Assembly (NCBI RefSeq): GCF_014041935.1
Contig: NZ_CP059491.1
Span: 1,116,001-1,180,000 of the forward strand
Reading direction: 5' to 3'
DNA: 64,000 nt
DNA from: Gordonia jinghuaiqii
GTDB lineage: Bacteria > Actinomycetota > Actinomycetes > Mycobacteriales > Mycobacteriaceae
This document shows, piece by piece, positions 51,799 to 61,312 of the stretch. Both the position numbers and the translations under genes were made by a program. Within the stretch, counting starts at the first letter, position 1, and the number at the start of each line of letters is the position of its first letter. The notes beneath the pieces are model-generated. The model ran no database searches. It saw only the letters and a list, made by a program, of their open reading frames with translations, and was not told where the DNA came from.

Positions 51799-53157
51799 GT
51801 GTCGGTAGTGCGCAAACGGCTTCTCGGGATCGTCTTCTTCCTCGTGGTAGCGCTGTTCCTGACCGCGACGATCACCAAGTTCAACAAGACGTTCACCGAG
51901 TTCACCGACGTGACGTTGCTGACCGACTCCACCGGCAACGCGCTGCCGGCCAACGCCGACGTCAAGGCGCGCGGCATGACCGTCGGCGAGGTGCGTGAGG
52001 TCAAACCCGGACCCGACGGTTCCGTCGAGGTGGTCCTGGGACTCAACCCCGACCAGGCCTCGACGCTGTCGGACAAGACCACCGCCCGCATCCTGCCGAA
52101 GACGCTGTTCGGCGAGCGCTACGTCGCGCTGCAGGTCCCGGAGGAGAACACCGGACCGACCCTGAGCAACGGCGCGACCATCCAGACCGACCGCAGCGGC
52201 AACGCCATGGAGGTCCAGCAGTTGTTCGACAAGCTGCTACCCGTTCTCGAGGCCATCCCGCCGCAGGACCTCAACGCCACCCTCACGTCGCTGTCGTCGG
52301 CGCTGTCGGGTCGCGGCGAGCAACTCGGCACGACGCTCGAGGAACTCGACCAGATCTTCGGGGAGATCAACGAGAACCTGCCCGACCTCGAGGGCACCAT
52401 CGAAGGCCTGGCGACCTTCTCCGAGACCTACTCGCAGGCACTGCCCGACGTGGTCGACGCGTTGGACTCGCTGCGCACGACGACGAACACCATCGTCGAG
52501 CGTCAGGACGATCTGCGGACGCTGATCGCCACCCTGGGTGTCGCCTCCGACGACCTCACCGGCTGGCTGCGCGCCAACCGCACCAACCTGATCGACCTCG
52601 CCGTCGACTCAGAACAGCTCCTCGTCGGGTTGGCCAAGCAGTCGCCGACCTTCGTCTGCACGTTCCGCAACTTCGCGGGTCTGGTCCCCGAGTCGCGCAA
52701 GATCGTCGGCCAGGGCACCAAGAACCCCGGTGTCCGAGTGAACCTGCAGTTCGTCAATCCCCGTGGCCGTTACCTACCGAACCAGGACGAACCCCGTTTC
52801 ATGGATCTCGATCCGCCCGCCGTGTGCTACGAGCCCGCCACCAACGGGCGCCCGTTCCCGCAGTACCCCGGCGGTGGCCTCGCCGACGGCAGCTACCAGC
52901 CGCCGTCACGCAACGCGGGCTCCCGCACCGTCACCGAGCTGCCGCAGCCGCAGTTCAGCGGCGTGCCCGCCGGATCGGTCGGTCCCGCGGCGAAGCCCGT
53001 CGCGGTGAAGTCCAATCCGTTCGACGATCCGGAGTACCGCAAGCAGTTGCAGGTGATCTACGGGGCGACGAGCGGTAAGTCGCCGGAATCCGTGCCGACC
53101 TGGGTGACCATGATCGGTGGGGGAGCCCTGCAGGGTGCGAAGGTCGACATCAAATGA
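51799..53157 (+). CDS. mceA: Mce family protein MceA
   Basis: A 452-residue exported MlaD-domain protein starting with GTG. One N-terminal membrane anchor (RLLGIVFFLVVALFLTATI) is followed by the MlaD/MCE domain (DVTLLTDSTGNALPANADVKARGMTVGEV, LPKTLFGERYVAL). A long helical region (QQLFDKLLPVLEAIPPQDLN to TTNTIVERQDDLRTL) forms the needle. The C-terminal ~110 residues are Pro/Gly-rich. Six Mce proteins are thought to assemble a hexameric conduit across the periplasm-like space. ATGA overlap with mceB. Confidence 0.93.
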   Translation: MSVVRKRLLGIVFFLVVALFLTATITKFNKTFTEFTDVTLLTDSTGNALPANADVKARGMTVGEVREVKPGPDGSVEVVLGLNPDQASTLSDKTTARILPKTLFGERYVALQVPEENTGPTLSNGATIQTDRSGNAMEVQQLFDKLLPVLEAIPPQDLNATLTSLSSALSGRGEQLGTTLEELDQIFGEINENLPDLEGTIEGLATFSETYSQALPDVVDALDSLRTTTNTIVERQDDLRTLIATLGVASDDLTGWLRANRTNLIDLAVDSEQLLVGLAKQSPTFVCTFRNFAGLVPESRKIVGQGTKNPGVRVNLQFVNPRGRYLPNQDEPRFMDLDPPAVCYEPATNGRPFPQYPGGGLADGSYQPPSRNAGSRTVTELPQPQFSGVPAGSVGPAAKPVAVKSNPFDDPEYRKQLQVIYGATSGKSPESVPTWVTMIGGGALQGAKVDIK

Positions 53158-54236
53158 AGTCGATCGTCGGACCGCTGATCAAACTGATCGTCTTCGGGGT
53201 GGTCACCGTGGTCACCACCAGTCTGCTCGCCGTCACCATCGCGAACGCCGGCGGCGGCGGAGATGCGAAGTTCAAGGCCGTCTTCACCGACGCGACGCTG
53301 CTCAACGCCGGCGACGATGTGCGCATCGCCGGTGTGCGCATCGGACAGGTGGAGAAGGTCGAGGTGTACGAGCGCAACCGGGCCATGGTCTCGTTCAACG
53401 TCGATCGCGACCGACTGCCCGACGGCACCCAGCTCTACATCCGCTACCGCAACCTCACCGGCTTGCGGTACCTCGCGCTCGAGCGCGGTGCGGGTGACCC
53501 GTCGCAGACCGTGCCGCAGGGTCACACCTTCGGCCTGGTCGCCGGACGCAAGGACACCCATCCGCCGGTGAACCTGACCGAGCTGTTCAACGGGTTCCGC
53601 CCACTGTTCCAGCAGCTGTCGGCATCCGACGTCAACAAGCTGACCGAACAGATCATCAAGGTCTTCGACGGGCAGGGCGGTTCGATCACGCGCCTGGTCA
53701 GCGACACCGCGGATCTGACCAACGCCATCGCCGACAAGGACGAGGTGATCGGCGAGCTGATCACCAACCTGACCAAGGTCCTCGACACCGTCAACCGCAA
53801 CGACAAAGAGTTCACGAGTCTGCTCGACAACACCGAGAAGCTCGTGACCGGCCTTGCGGCACAACGCGGTTCGGTGGGGTCGGCAATCACCTCGGTGTCC
53901 AACCTGACCTCGGTGACCGCCAACATCCTCGGCGCCACACGTCCGTCCATCCAGGGCGACATCGCGGGTCTGAAGTCGCTGGCCGACCAGATCAACAAGC
54001 GTGACGACGACATCGAGGAGACCCTGACCAACCTTCCGATCAAGCTCCAGAAGATCGGTCGGGCGGCGACATTCGGGTCGTGGTTCCAGTTCTATCTGTG
54101 CGGTATCGACGTCGTGGCGGGTAACGGCAAGTCGCCGGTCCTGACGCAGCCGCTGGTGCCGCTGCCCGACATCAATCATGTGCTCTACACCAGCGCGGCA
54201 ACACGTTGCTGGGCCGACGAACGGCCAGGGGGGTGA
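53154..54236 (+). CDS. mceB: Mce family protein MceB
   Basis: A 360-residue MlaD-domain protein. N-terminal anchor LIKLIVFGVVTVVTTSLLAV, MCE domain (FTDATLLNAGDDVRIAGVRIGQVEKVEV, GLRYLALERGAGD), and a helical region to about 310. It ends FYLCGIDVVAGNGKSPVLTQ and lacks a long Pro-rich tail, as is usual for MceB. It overlaps mceC by 4 bp (GTGA). Role as for the other Mce subunits: one wall of the lipid conduit. Confidence 0.92.
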   Translation: MKSIVGPLIKLIVFGVVTVVTTSLLAVTIANAGGGGDAKFKAVFTDATLLNAGDDVRIAGVRIGQVEKVEVYERNRAMVSFNVDRDRLPDGTQLYIRYRNLTGLRYLALERGAGDPSQTVPQGHTFGLVAGRKDTHPPVNLTELFNGFRPLFQQLSASDVNKLTEQIIKVFDGQGGSITRLVSDTADLTNAIADKDEVIGELITNLTKVLDTVNRNDKEFTSLLDNTEKLVTGLAAQRGSVGSAITSVSNLTSVTANILGATRPSIQGDIAGLKSLADQINKRDDDIEETLTNLPIKLQKIGRAATFGSWFQFYLCGIDVVAGNGKSPVLTQPLVPLPDINHVLYTSAATRCWADERPGG

Positions 54237-55339
54237 CCACGATGGCAGACAACAATGCAGAGAACTCCGGGCGCGATGCCGAGACGAACGACGAGGCCGA
54301 TGCGCCGAAGCAACATCCGCATCGCCGTTTCGGTGGTCGACGCAGCCCGGTCAGCATCGGTGCCATCGGCATCCTGATCCTGCTGATGCTCGGGCTGAGT
54401 TCGTTCTACCTCGCCGAGCTGCCCCTGCTGGGCGCCGGAGCGCGCTACACCGCGAAGTTCACCGAGGCCGCCGGGCTCAAGCCCGGTAACGAGGTGCGCG
54501 TGGCCGGTGTGAAGGTCGGCGAGGTCGACGGTGTGAAACTCGACGGCGACCGCGTCAACGTGACCTTCCGCGTGGAGAACACGTGGATCGGCGACCAGAC
54601 CCAGGCGTCGATCCAGATCAAGACGATCCTCGGCCAGAAGTTCCTGTCGCTCAATCCCCGTGGCAGCGAACCGGCCGACCCCGACGTCGCGCTCACCGAC
54701 ACCGTCGCGCCCTACGACGTCATCGAGGCGTTCTCCGGGGCCGCCGAGCAGATCGGCGACCTCGACAACGACCAGCTCGCCGAGTCGATGCGGGTCCTGT
54801 CGGACACCTTCTCGGGAACCGCGGGCAACACCGGTCCCGCGCTCGACGGCATCGCCCGCCTCTCGCAGACGATCGCCAGCCGCGACCAGGAAGTGCAGCG
54901 GCTGCTCGCGGCCACCAAGGACACCTCGAAGATCCTGGCCGACCGCAACGAGGAGTTCGTGCGACTCATCGGCGGTGCCGGACAGTTGCTCGACGAACTC
55001 AACAACCGTCAGCGCAGCATCTCCGCGCTGCTCGCCAGCACCACCAGCCTCGGCGATTCGCTGACCGGCATCGTGCGCGACAACGAGGAACAGATCGGAC
55101 CGGCGCTCGACGCGCTGAAAGGCGTCAATGAGCTGCTCACCCGTCAGAACCAGAACATCCGGGATTCCATCAAGTACATGGCGCCGTTCTACCGCCTCTA
55201 TGCCAACGTGCTCGGCAACGGCCGCTGGTTCGAGTCGTCGGTCGTGAACCTGTTGCCGCCTGCGCTGCCGCAGCAGAACACGACGCGGCCGCCGAACAAG
55301 CAGCAGTTGCAGAACAACGGCGGAACGGCGGCAGGCTGA
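54233..55339 (+). CDS. mceC: Mce family protein MceC
   Basis: A 368-residue MlaD-domain protein. The GTG at 54233 overlaps the mceB stop; an ATG three codons later is an alternative. A basic, hydrophilic N-terminus of about 40 residues precedes the anchor [20 protein letters not shown]. The MCE domain ([38 protein letters not shown]) and helical region ([23 protein letters not shown]) follow. The end is Gln/Asn-rich. Part of the six-protein conduit. Confidence 0.92.
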   Translation: MTTMADNNAENSGRDAETNDEADAPKQHPHRRFGGRRSPVSIGAIGILILLMLGLSSFYLAELPLLGAGARYTAKFTEAAGLKPGNEVRVAGVKVGEVDGVKLDGDRVNVTFRVENTWIGDQTQASIQIKTILGQKFLSLNPRGSEPADPDVALTDTVAPYDVIEAFSGAAEQIGDLDNDQLAESMRVLSDTFSGTAGNTGPALDGIARLSQTIASRDQEVQRLLAATKDTSKILADRNEEFVRLIGGAGQLLDELNNRQRSISALLASTTSLGDSLTGIVRDNEEQIGPALDALKGVNELLTRQNQNIRDSIKYMAPFYRLYANVLGNGRWFESSVVNLLPPALPQQNTTRPPNKQQLQNNGGTAAG

Positions 55340-56718
55340 TGACCACACCAGACCTGACCCAGACCTCGGGCCCCGGCCGCTGGTTCACGCCGCGACACAT
55401 CGTGATGATCGTTCTGGGACTGATCCTCGCGCTCGTCATCGCCGGTGCGTTGTGGTGGGTGTTCTCCTCCGTCGGGACCACCAAGATCACCGCGACCTTC
55501 AAGCGTTCGGTCGGCATCTACTCCGGTTCCGACGTCCGCGTCCTGGGCGTCGCGGTCGGCAAGGTCGACTCGGTCACGCCGCAGGGCGAGACCGTCAAGG
55601 TGACGATGACCGTCGACCGCGGCGTCGAACTGCCCGCGGATGTGCGTGCGGTGCAGATCATCCCGTCGGTCGTCGCCGACCGGTACGTGCAACTCACCCC
55701 CGCGTACTCCGGTGGTGAGAAGGCGCCGCACGACATCACCCTCTCCGTCGACGAGACGATGGTGCCGGTGGAGATCGACCAGATCTACGCCAGCGTCAAG
55801 GAGCTGTCCGACGCACTCGGCCCGGACGGGGCGAACAAGACCGACGGGACCGGCCGGCAGGGCGCGGTCAGCGAGCTCGTCACGACCGGTGCCGCCAACC
55901 TCGAGGGCAACGGCGAGGCGCTGGGCCGGGCCATCGAAGGTCTGTCCAAGGCGTCGACGACGCTCAGCGACTCACGGGGCAACCTGTTCGACACGGTCAA
56001 GAACCTCAACACCTTCGTCGGGGCGCTGCGCGAGAACGACACCCAGGTGCGCCAGTTCAACACGCAGATGGCGTCGTTCAACCAGTTCCTCGCCGGTGAA
56101 CGCGACCAGCTCGCGGCGTCGTTGAACAAGCTCTCGATCGCGCTCGGCGATGTGGCGACCTTCCTCGCCGACAATCGCGAGCAGATCGGGGAGACGGTGA
56201 AGGATCTGCAGCCGACGACCCAGGCGCTGCTGGACCAGAAGAACAACCTCAAAGAGGTCCTGACGGTTCTGCCGGTCACGGTCAGCAACCTGATCAACGC
56301 CTACGACGCCGAGTCGGGAACCCTCTCGATGCGGTTGACCATCCCCGACCTCCAGGATCTCATCGGTGCGCAGTGTCGTCTGCTCAACCTGGGCGCGCTG
56401 CTGCCGGGCAATCCGGCGGCCGACCAGTTCAGCAACACCCTGCGACCGCTGATCAGCCAGTGTGAGGCCATCGGCAAGCAGATCCAGAGCGGCGTACTCG
56501 AGCCGCTTCTGCCGGTGCTGCCGTTCGGGATCATGAGCAACAACAAGCTGCAGCGTGCTCCGGTGCCCGGCACCGTCCAGGGCAACCCCGATCCCGAGCT
56601 CGGCACCCCGTCGGCTTCCCGGTCCCCGTCGGCCTCGCGTACCCCGGCGGCCACGTCGACCCCGAAGCCGTCGCAGGCCCCGGCCTCGACGACCCCGCGA
56701 CCCCGCGGAGGCAACTGA
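55339..56718 (+). CDS. mceD: Mce family protein MceD
   Basis: A 459-residue MlaD-domain protein. Anchor [23 protein letters not shown] domain ([48 protein letters not shown]), helical region, and a C-terminal Pro/Ser/Thr-rich tail ([20 protein letters not shown]) that probably lies in the cell wall. The TGATG overlap with mceC and one-base overlap with mceE show tight coupling. Length and architecture match mycobacterial MceD (about 450-530). Confidence 0.92.
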   Translation: MTTPDLTQTSGPGRWFTPRHIVMIVLGLILALVIAGALWWVFSSVGTTKITATFKRSVGIYSGSDVRVLGVAVGKVDSVTPQGETVKVTMTVDRGVELPADVRAVQIIPSVVADRYVQLTPAYSGGEKAPHDITLSVDETMVPVEIDQIYASVKELSDALGPDGANKTDGTGRQGAVSELVTTGAANLEGNGEALGRAIEGLSKASTTLSDSRGNLFDTVKNLNTFVGALRENDTQVRQFNTQMASFNQFLAGERDQLAASLNKLSIALGDVATFLADNREQIGETVKDLQPTTQALLDQKNNLKEVLTVLPVTVSNLINAYDAESGTLSMRLTIPDLQDLIGAQCRLLNLGALLPGNPAADQFSNTLRPLISQCEAIGKQIQSGVLEPLLPVLPFGIMSNNKLQRAPVPGTVQGNPDPELGTPSASRSPSASRTPAATSTPKPSQAPASTTPRPRGGN

Positions 56719-58076
56719 TGAACCGAACGTCGATGCGCACGGCACTGGCCGGCGCGGCGCTGTCGCTGACCCTGCTGGTGTCGGGCTGTATGTCCGGCGG
56801 CATCCAGTCGCTGCCGCTACCCGGCGGCGTCGACACCGGCGGCGACGCACGTACCTACAAGATCCAGTTCGACGACGTGCTCGACCTGGTGCCGCAGTCG
56901 ATGGTCAAACGCGACGGCATCCCCGTCGGTCGCGTGACCAAGGTGGAGGTGCCCAAGGACCAGTGGTTCGCTCAGGTCACCGTCGAGGTCAAGAACGACG
57001 TCGACCTGTCCGACGAGGCCGAGGCGAGCGTGCAGCAGACGTCGCTGCTCGGCGAGAAGTTCGTCTCGCTGTCGGAGCCGGACGGCAGTGCCGACGCACC
57101 GCGCCAGAACCCCGGCGAGCCGATCCCGGTGTCGCGCACCCGCACCGCCACCGACATCGAGCAGGTCCTCGGTGCACTCGCGATGCTCCTGAACGGCGGT
57201 GGCCTCAACCAGTTGCAGCCGATCGTCACCGAGCTGAACAAGACTCTCGACGGCCGGACCGACAAGGTGCGCAGCCTGATCAACCAGACCGAGGATCTCA
57301 TCGCCGGTCTCAACCGGCAGCGCGACGACATCGTCACCGCGATCGACGGGCTGGCCGAGCTGTCGACCCGGACGGCGGCCCAGACCGCGCAGATCGACCG
57401 CATCCTCAAGCAGCTGCCCGAGGGCATCGAGGTGCTCGAGGAGCAGCGTCCGCAATTCGTCGAACTGCTGACCAAACTCGACCAGCTCGGTCAGGTCGGC
57501 ACCGACGTCCTCGGCAAGTCGCGTAAGGCCCTGATCAACGACCTCAAGGCGTTGCGTCCGGTGCTGACCCAGCTCGCCGCGGCGGCCCCGGACATCATCA
57601 CCGCGGCGCCGCTGCTGCTCACGCACCCGTTCCCGGACTGGCTGCTGCCCGGCGTCAAGGGCGATGCGACCAACCTGTTCATGACGCTCGACCTCCGCGT
57701 GCTCAACCAGCTCGAGGCGCTCGGCGTGGGGCAGGGGACTCCGAAGTACTCGCCCCCGGCCCGCGTGAACGTGCCCGTGGACCCGCGTAACCCGTACTAC
57801 GGCGGCAACGGGCCGCGGTACGGCTGGCCGACGATCACCCTGCTGCCGCCGGCCCCGAACTCACGTCCGGGACCCAACACGCCGCCGTCGGGTGGCCGTT
57901 ACCCCACGTCGTTCTCCCGGTCCGCCGACCAGGCGGGTCCGATGCCGACACCGGCGGCGCCCGGGCAGGGAATTCTCGACGGCCCGCTGGCCGCGATGGG
58001 ACTCTCGCCCAAGTCGCCCGGTCAGTCACCGGCGAAGCCGTCGGCGGAGTCGAACCCGACAGGAGCAGGTCGATGA
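56718..58076 (+). CDS. mceE: Mce family lipoprotein MceE
   Basis: A 452-residue lipoprotein, as expected for the E position. Signal peptide ends SLTLLVSGC with the lipobox cysteine; this subunit is thus lipid-anchored on the outer leaflet side. The MCE domain (YKIQFDDVLDLVPQSMVKRDGIPVGRV, QTSLLGEKFVSLSEP) and helical part (NQTEDLIAGLNRQRDDIVTAIDGLAEL) follow, with a Pro/Gly-rich tail. It overlaps mceF by ATGA. Confidence 0.93.
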   Translation: MNRTSMRTALAGAALSLTLLVSGCMSGGIQSLPLPGGVDTGGDARTYKIQFDDVLDLVPQSMVKRDGIPVGRVTKVEVPKDQWFAQVTVEVKNDVDLSDEAEASVQQTSLLGEKFVSLSEPDGSADAPRQNPGEPIPVSRTRTATDIEQVLGALAMLLNGGGLNQLQPIVTELNKTLDGRTDKVRSLINQTEDLIAGLNRQRDDIVTAIDGLAELSTRTAAQTAQIDRILKQLPEGIEVLEEQRPQFVELLTKLDQLGQVGTDVLGKSRKALINDLKALRPVLTQLAAAAPDIITAAPLLLTHPFPDWLLPGVKGDATNLFMTLDLRVLNQLEALGVGQGTPKYSPPARVNVPVDPRNPYYGGNGPRYGWPTITLLPPAPNSRPGPNTPPSGGRYPTSFSRSADQAGPMPTPAAPGQGILDGPLAAMGLSPKSPGQSPAKPSAESNPTGAGR

Positions 58077-59314
58077 TCGGCAAGTTGGTCAAGATCCAGC
58101 TGATCGTGTTCGTCGTCGTCGGACTCGTCGCCCTGGTCTACGTCGGGGCGAAGTACGCGCGGCTGGACAAGCTGGCAGGTGTCGGCATGTACACGGTGAC
58201 CGCGCAGCTCCCCGATTCCGGCGGCATCTTCACCAACGCCGAGGTCACCTATCAGGGTGTACCGGTGGGTCGGGTCGGGTCGCTGACGCTCACGCCCGAG
58301 GGCGTCGACGTGGCACTCGACATCGACACCGGCGGTCCGGAGATCCCGGCGTCGGCGACCGCGGTCGTCGCCTCACGGTCGGCGATCGGTGAGCAGTTCG
58401 TGGATCTGCAGCCGACGTCGTCGGAGGGGCCGTACCTCAAGGGCGGCGACACGATCACGAAGTACTCCCTGCCCGAACCCCTCGAAGACGTGGTCGCCTC
58501 GGCGATCGACTTCACCTCCTCGATCCCGGTGGACGACCTGAACACGGTCATCACCGAACTCGGCAGGGCATTCAACGGGCAGGGCGAGAACCTCACCCGC
58601 CTGGTGGACTCGCTCGGCAAGCTCTCGCGCGCCGGCGTCGACAATCTGAGCGAGACCGTTGCGCTCATCCAGAGCTCGAACGTCGTGCTCGACACGCAAG
58701 CCGATCAGTCCGACGCGATCCTCACCTGGTCGCGCAACCTGAATCTGGTGACCGCGACACTGGCCTCGGCCGACCCGGACCTGCGCCGGTTGCTGACGAC
58801 GGGCACGTTGTCGGCGACGCAGATCTCCGAGCTGATCCAGAAGAACGGCAACGACCTCTCCAAGGTCGTCGGAGATCTCGCCGAGGTCGCCCGCACCATC
58901 GAACCGGCGACCTACAACACCTCGACGACGTTCGCGATGCTGTCGGCGCTGTCGGCGGGCAGCCACGCGCCTGCCCCGGGCGACGGTCAGATCCACTTCG
59001 GTGTGGTGCTCGAGACCAACAACCCGGCGGCATGTACCCGCGGTTACGAAAGCACCGACGCCGTGCTGGCCGAGGCCCGTCGCAAGAACCCGAACTTCGA
59101 CGTGCACTACGACGACTTCGCGTTCAACACCGAGGCCAAGTGCACTGTGCCGCTGGGCAACCCGACGGGTGTCCGCGGTGCGGAGCGCGCGCAGTACGCC
59201 AATCCGGCATACCCGCAGCCCTGGGACAACACCCCCAAGAAAGACCCCGACAGGCTGAACCTCAACCCGCTCGCCCAGCAGCTCGCAGCGCTCCTCGGCG
59301 TGCGGCCCAAGTAG
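58073..59314 (+). CDS. mceF: Mce family protein MceF
   Basis: A 413-residue MlaD-domain protein. Anchor KLVKIQLIVFVVVGLVALVY, MCE domain (YTVTAQLPDSGGIFTNAEVTYQGVPVGRV, SRSAIGEQFVDLQPTS), and a helical region. The C-terminal part has two cysteines (NPAACTRGYES, TEAKCTVPLG) likely in a disulfide. It is the last of the six mce genes. An 84-bp gap with AGGAG and an A/T-rich TATATA leads to the accessory genes, possibly with an internal promoter. Confidence 0.92.
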   Translation: MIGKLVKIQLIVFVVVGLVALVYVGAKYARLDKLAGVGMYTVTAQLPDSGGIFTNAEVTYQGVPVGRVGSLTLTPEGVDVALDIDTGGPEIPASATAVVASRSAIGEQFVDLQPTSSEGPYLKGGDTITKYSLPEPLEDVVASAIDFTSSIPVDDLNTVITELGRAFNGQGENLTRLVDSLGKLSRAGVDNLSETVALIQSSNVVLDTQADQSDAILTWSRNLNLVTATLASADPDLRRLLTTGTLSATQISELIQKNGNDLSKVVGDLAEVARTIEPATYNTSTTFAMLSALSAGSHAPAPGDGQIHFGVVLETNNPAACTRGYESTDAVLAEARRKNPNFDVHYDDFAFNTEAKCTVPLGNPTGVRGAERAQYANPAYPQPWDNTPKKDPDRLNLNPLAQQLAALLGVRPK

Positions 59315-59398
59315 GGCGAGGCCCCGGCGTCGCCGGCCGATCTGCGTCAAGTGCAGCGGTCGGCGGGCCTTGGCTTGCGCTCAGGAGCGATATATACA

Positions 59399-60061
59399 GT
59401 GAGTTCTGCGATGACTGGCACCCCTGAATCAACTGGCACCCCTGAATCAACAGAGAAGAAGCCCTCCGGCAGTCGCCCGGCCCTTCGACGGGCCGCGGAG
59501 CGTGCACCCGTCGTACTGGCCGGTGCCGCCGTGCTCGTGGCCGTGGTGGCAGTGGCCGTGTTCGGCGTGCGTGCCTGGAACGTCTACTTCGACGAGTATC
59601 CGGCGCAGCAGACGCGTGATGCGGCCACCCAGGCGGCCGAGCAGGCCGTCCTCAACGTCACCACCATCGACCCGGGCGACCTCGACGGCTTCAAGAGCCG
59701 CGCGGAGGCGTCGCTGACGGGCAAGGCCAAGGACGAGGTCCTCGGCGGCAAGGACGGCAGCGTGCTCGACATGCTCGGGCAGGCCGGTCCCGGCACCGCC
59801 AAGCTGAACGCGCGGCTCCTGCGCAGCGCGCCGAGCGAGGTCAACGCCGACGAGCAGACGGCCAAGGTCCTCGTGTACGTGGTGACCACTCTCGAGCGTC
59901 CCAACCAGCCCGGCGTCGACGAGACGCGCGGCTTCGACGTCTCGATGACCAAGGACGGAGACGCCTGGAAGGCCGAGAACATCGTCGGCCTGGAGGGCAT
60001 CGTCTACGCCGACGGGGGTGGCGCTGCGGCGCCGGCCCCCGCCACAGGAGGCGGTAACTGA
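59399..60061 (+). CDS. Mce-associated membrane protein 1
   Basis: A 220-residue protein. A basic N-terminus (about 30 residues), one membrane helix (PVVLAGAAVLVAVVAVAVFG), and an exported domain of about 150 residues with TRDAATQAAEQAVLNVTTIDP and VYVVTTLERPNQPGVDETRG. This is the architecture of Mas/Mam proteins found after mce operons, which stabilise Mce complexes. The GTG at 59399 is used; the ATG at 59411 is possible. The first residues include a duplicated 18-bp unit. It overlaps the next gene by one base. Confidence 0.8.
   Translation: MSSAMTGTPESTGTPESTEKKPSGSRPALRRAAERAPVVLAGAAVLVAVVAVAVFGVRAWNVYFDEYPAQQTRDAATQAAEQAVLNVTTIDPGDLDGFKSRAEASLTGKAKDEVLGGKDGSVLDMLGQAGPGTAKLNARLLRSAPSEVNADEQTAKVLVYVVTTLERPNQPGVDETRGFDVSMTKDGDAWKAENIVGLEGIVYADGGGAAAPAPATGGGN
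59414..59449 (+). repeat. 18-bp tandem duplication near the start of Mce-associated gene 1
   Basis: ACTGGCACCCCTGAATCA is repeated exactly, giving TGTPES twice. It lies in the cytoplasmic tail and keeps the frame. Confidence 0.9.
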
Positions 60062-60951
60062 TGGCACCCGAACGCAACGGCAAGAAGCAGAAGCGCCGAC
60101 CGACGCCCAAGGTCGCCGGCCGCACTGCCGAGACGCGCACGCCGGCCGAAGACACGCCTGTCGACGCGCCCCCGAGCAAGCCCGAGACGAGCAAGCCCGA
60201 GACGAGCAAGCCCGAGACGAGCAAGCGCGAGACGAGCAAGCCCGAGACCGGCACGCCCGAGACGAGCAAGCCTGAGACCGGTGAGCCCGAGACGAGCAAG
60301 GTCTCGATCACCAAGCCCAAGCGGCCGGTGTCGCGGGTGTCGACTCTGCGCCGGGGCGACCCGGCGCCGTCGGGCCCGGGCGGAACCTCGCCGCATGGCA
60401 TGTCGGAGTCCGCGCCGCCCACCGAGAGGCGCCGGGGCAGGCGGGGGAGTGGGCTCGGCTCGCTCACGCGCATCCTGGCCGCTGCCGCGGTCGTGCTGGG
60501 CATCGTCGCGGCGATCCTCGCGTTCCACCCCGGTGCGAGCATCGGGCCCAACAAGGCCTTCGTCGACAAGCAGGCGACGTCGCAGCTCACCTCGCAGGCG
60601 CAGGACCGCATCTGTGCGGTGTTCGGCTACGACCACACCGAGCTCGACGCCTGGCAGAAGCGTGCGCAGGACGCGCTGACGGGTCAGGCCCGTACCGAGT
60701 TCGACGAGACCCTCAAGGCTCAGCGCGACCTCATCACGCAGACCAAGACCGGCGCCGAGTGCCGGGTCGACGCCATCGGCGTGAAGGACCTCTCCGGCGC
60801 CGACGACGGTGCACGCGCGACGGTCATCGCCAACCTGGTGGTCAGCGAGACCCAGAACAGCATGGCGACCAACAGCGGCGCTCCGCGTGCCCAGTTCACC
60901 TTGGTCCGCGAGGGCGAACAGTGGCGCATCGAGGCCGTCGAACCGTTCTGA
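60061..60951 (+). CDS. Mce-associated membrane protein 2 with PETSK repeats
   Basis: A 296-residue protein. The cytoplasmic tail (about 1-135) is basic and holds eight pentapeptide repeats (PETSK type). One membrane helix (LTRILAAAAVVLGIVAAILA) follows, then an exported domain with AFVDKQATSQLTSQAQDRIC and GAECRVDAIGVKDLSG, sharing the layout of Mce-associated protein 1. Two cysteines may pair. TGATG-type overlap with the upstream gene. Function inferred from position and layout only. Confidence 0.78.
   Translation: MAPERNGKKQKRRPTPKVAGRTAETRTPAEDTPVDAPPSKPETSKPETSKPETSKRETSKPETGTPETSKPETGEPETSKVSITKPKRPVSRVSTLRRGDPAPSGPGGTSPHGMSESAPPTERRRGRRGSGLGSLTRILAAAAVVLGIVAAILAFHPGASIGPNKAFVDKQATSQLTSQAQDRICAVFGYDHTELDAWQKRAQDALTGQARTEFDETLKAQRDLITQTKTGAECRVDAIGVKDLSGADDGARATVIANLVVSETQNSMATNSGAPRAQFTLVREGEQWRIEAVEPF
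60181..60300 (+). repeat. Eight tandem 15-bp repeats (PETSK)
   Basis: CCCGAGACGAGCAAG is repeated eight times over exactly 120 bp, with variants encoding RETSK, PETGT and PETGE. Most copies differ by at most two bases. Strain-to-strain copy-number variation is likely. Confidence 0.92.
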
Positions 60952-60957
60952 GTCGGA

Positions 60958-60996
60958 CGCTCCTCGCACGATTCCGCGGGCATCGTGCGAGGAGCG
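60958..60996 (+). terminator. Intrinsic terminator after the mce operon
   Basis: CGCTCCTCGCACGAT, a 9-nt loop, and ATCGTGCGAGGAGCG: a perfect 15-bp stem. It separates the mce unit from rpoB. Confidence 0.88.
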
Positions 60997-61113
60997 CGGA
61001 AATCTTCGCGAATTTCGCGCGTAGCGCTTGACGTGGAGGCGTTGTCGGGCCACGCTGTCACCAGCGATCGACGTGCAGGCAGCCACCCGCGCGAAATCGC
61101 TTCGTAGACGGGC

Positions 61114-61144
61114 TTGACAAAGTGCGTCTATTTTCTGCTACAGT
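61114..61144 (+). promoter_or_regulatory. Probable rpoB promoter
   Basis: TTGACA (61114-61119) matches the -35 consensus. TACAGT at 61139-61144 (19-bp spacing) or GCTACA at 61137 (17 bp) would be the -10. The 316 bp from the mce terminator to rpoB contain no ORF; the leader downstream of this box is about 170 nt long. Confidence 0.6.
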
Positions 61145-61312
61145 TGGACGTTGCGCTGGCTGCCTCCTGTCCATCTACCGATCCTTCTACGGCCACTCTT
61201 ATTTGTGTGTGCTGCGGTGATCGCCGATTCCACAGGTGTCACCAGCGAACGGCCCATCAAGCCAGTACCGCACATCTAGGTTGTGAATAACGTCGTGTTG
61301 GAAGGACGCATC

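Noticed and set aside
60181..60300. Possible CRISPR-like repeat array
   Set aside because: The 15-bp units are directly adjacent, have no spacers, and lie in frame inside a protein-coding gene. The same holds for 26862-26921.
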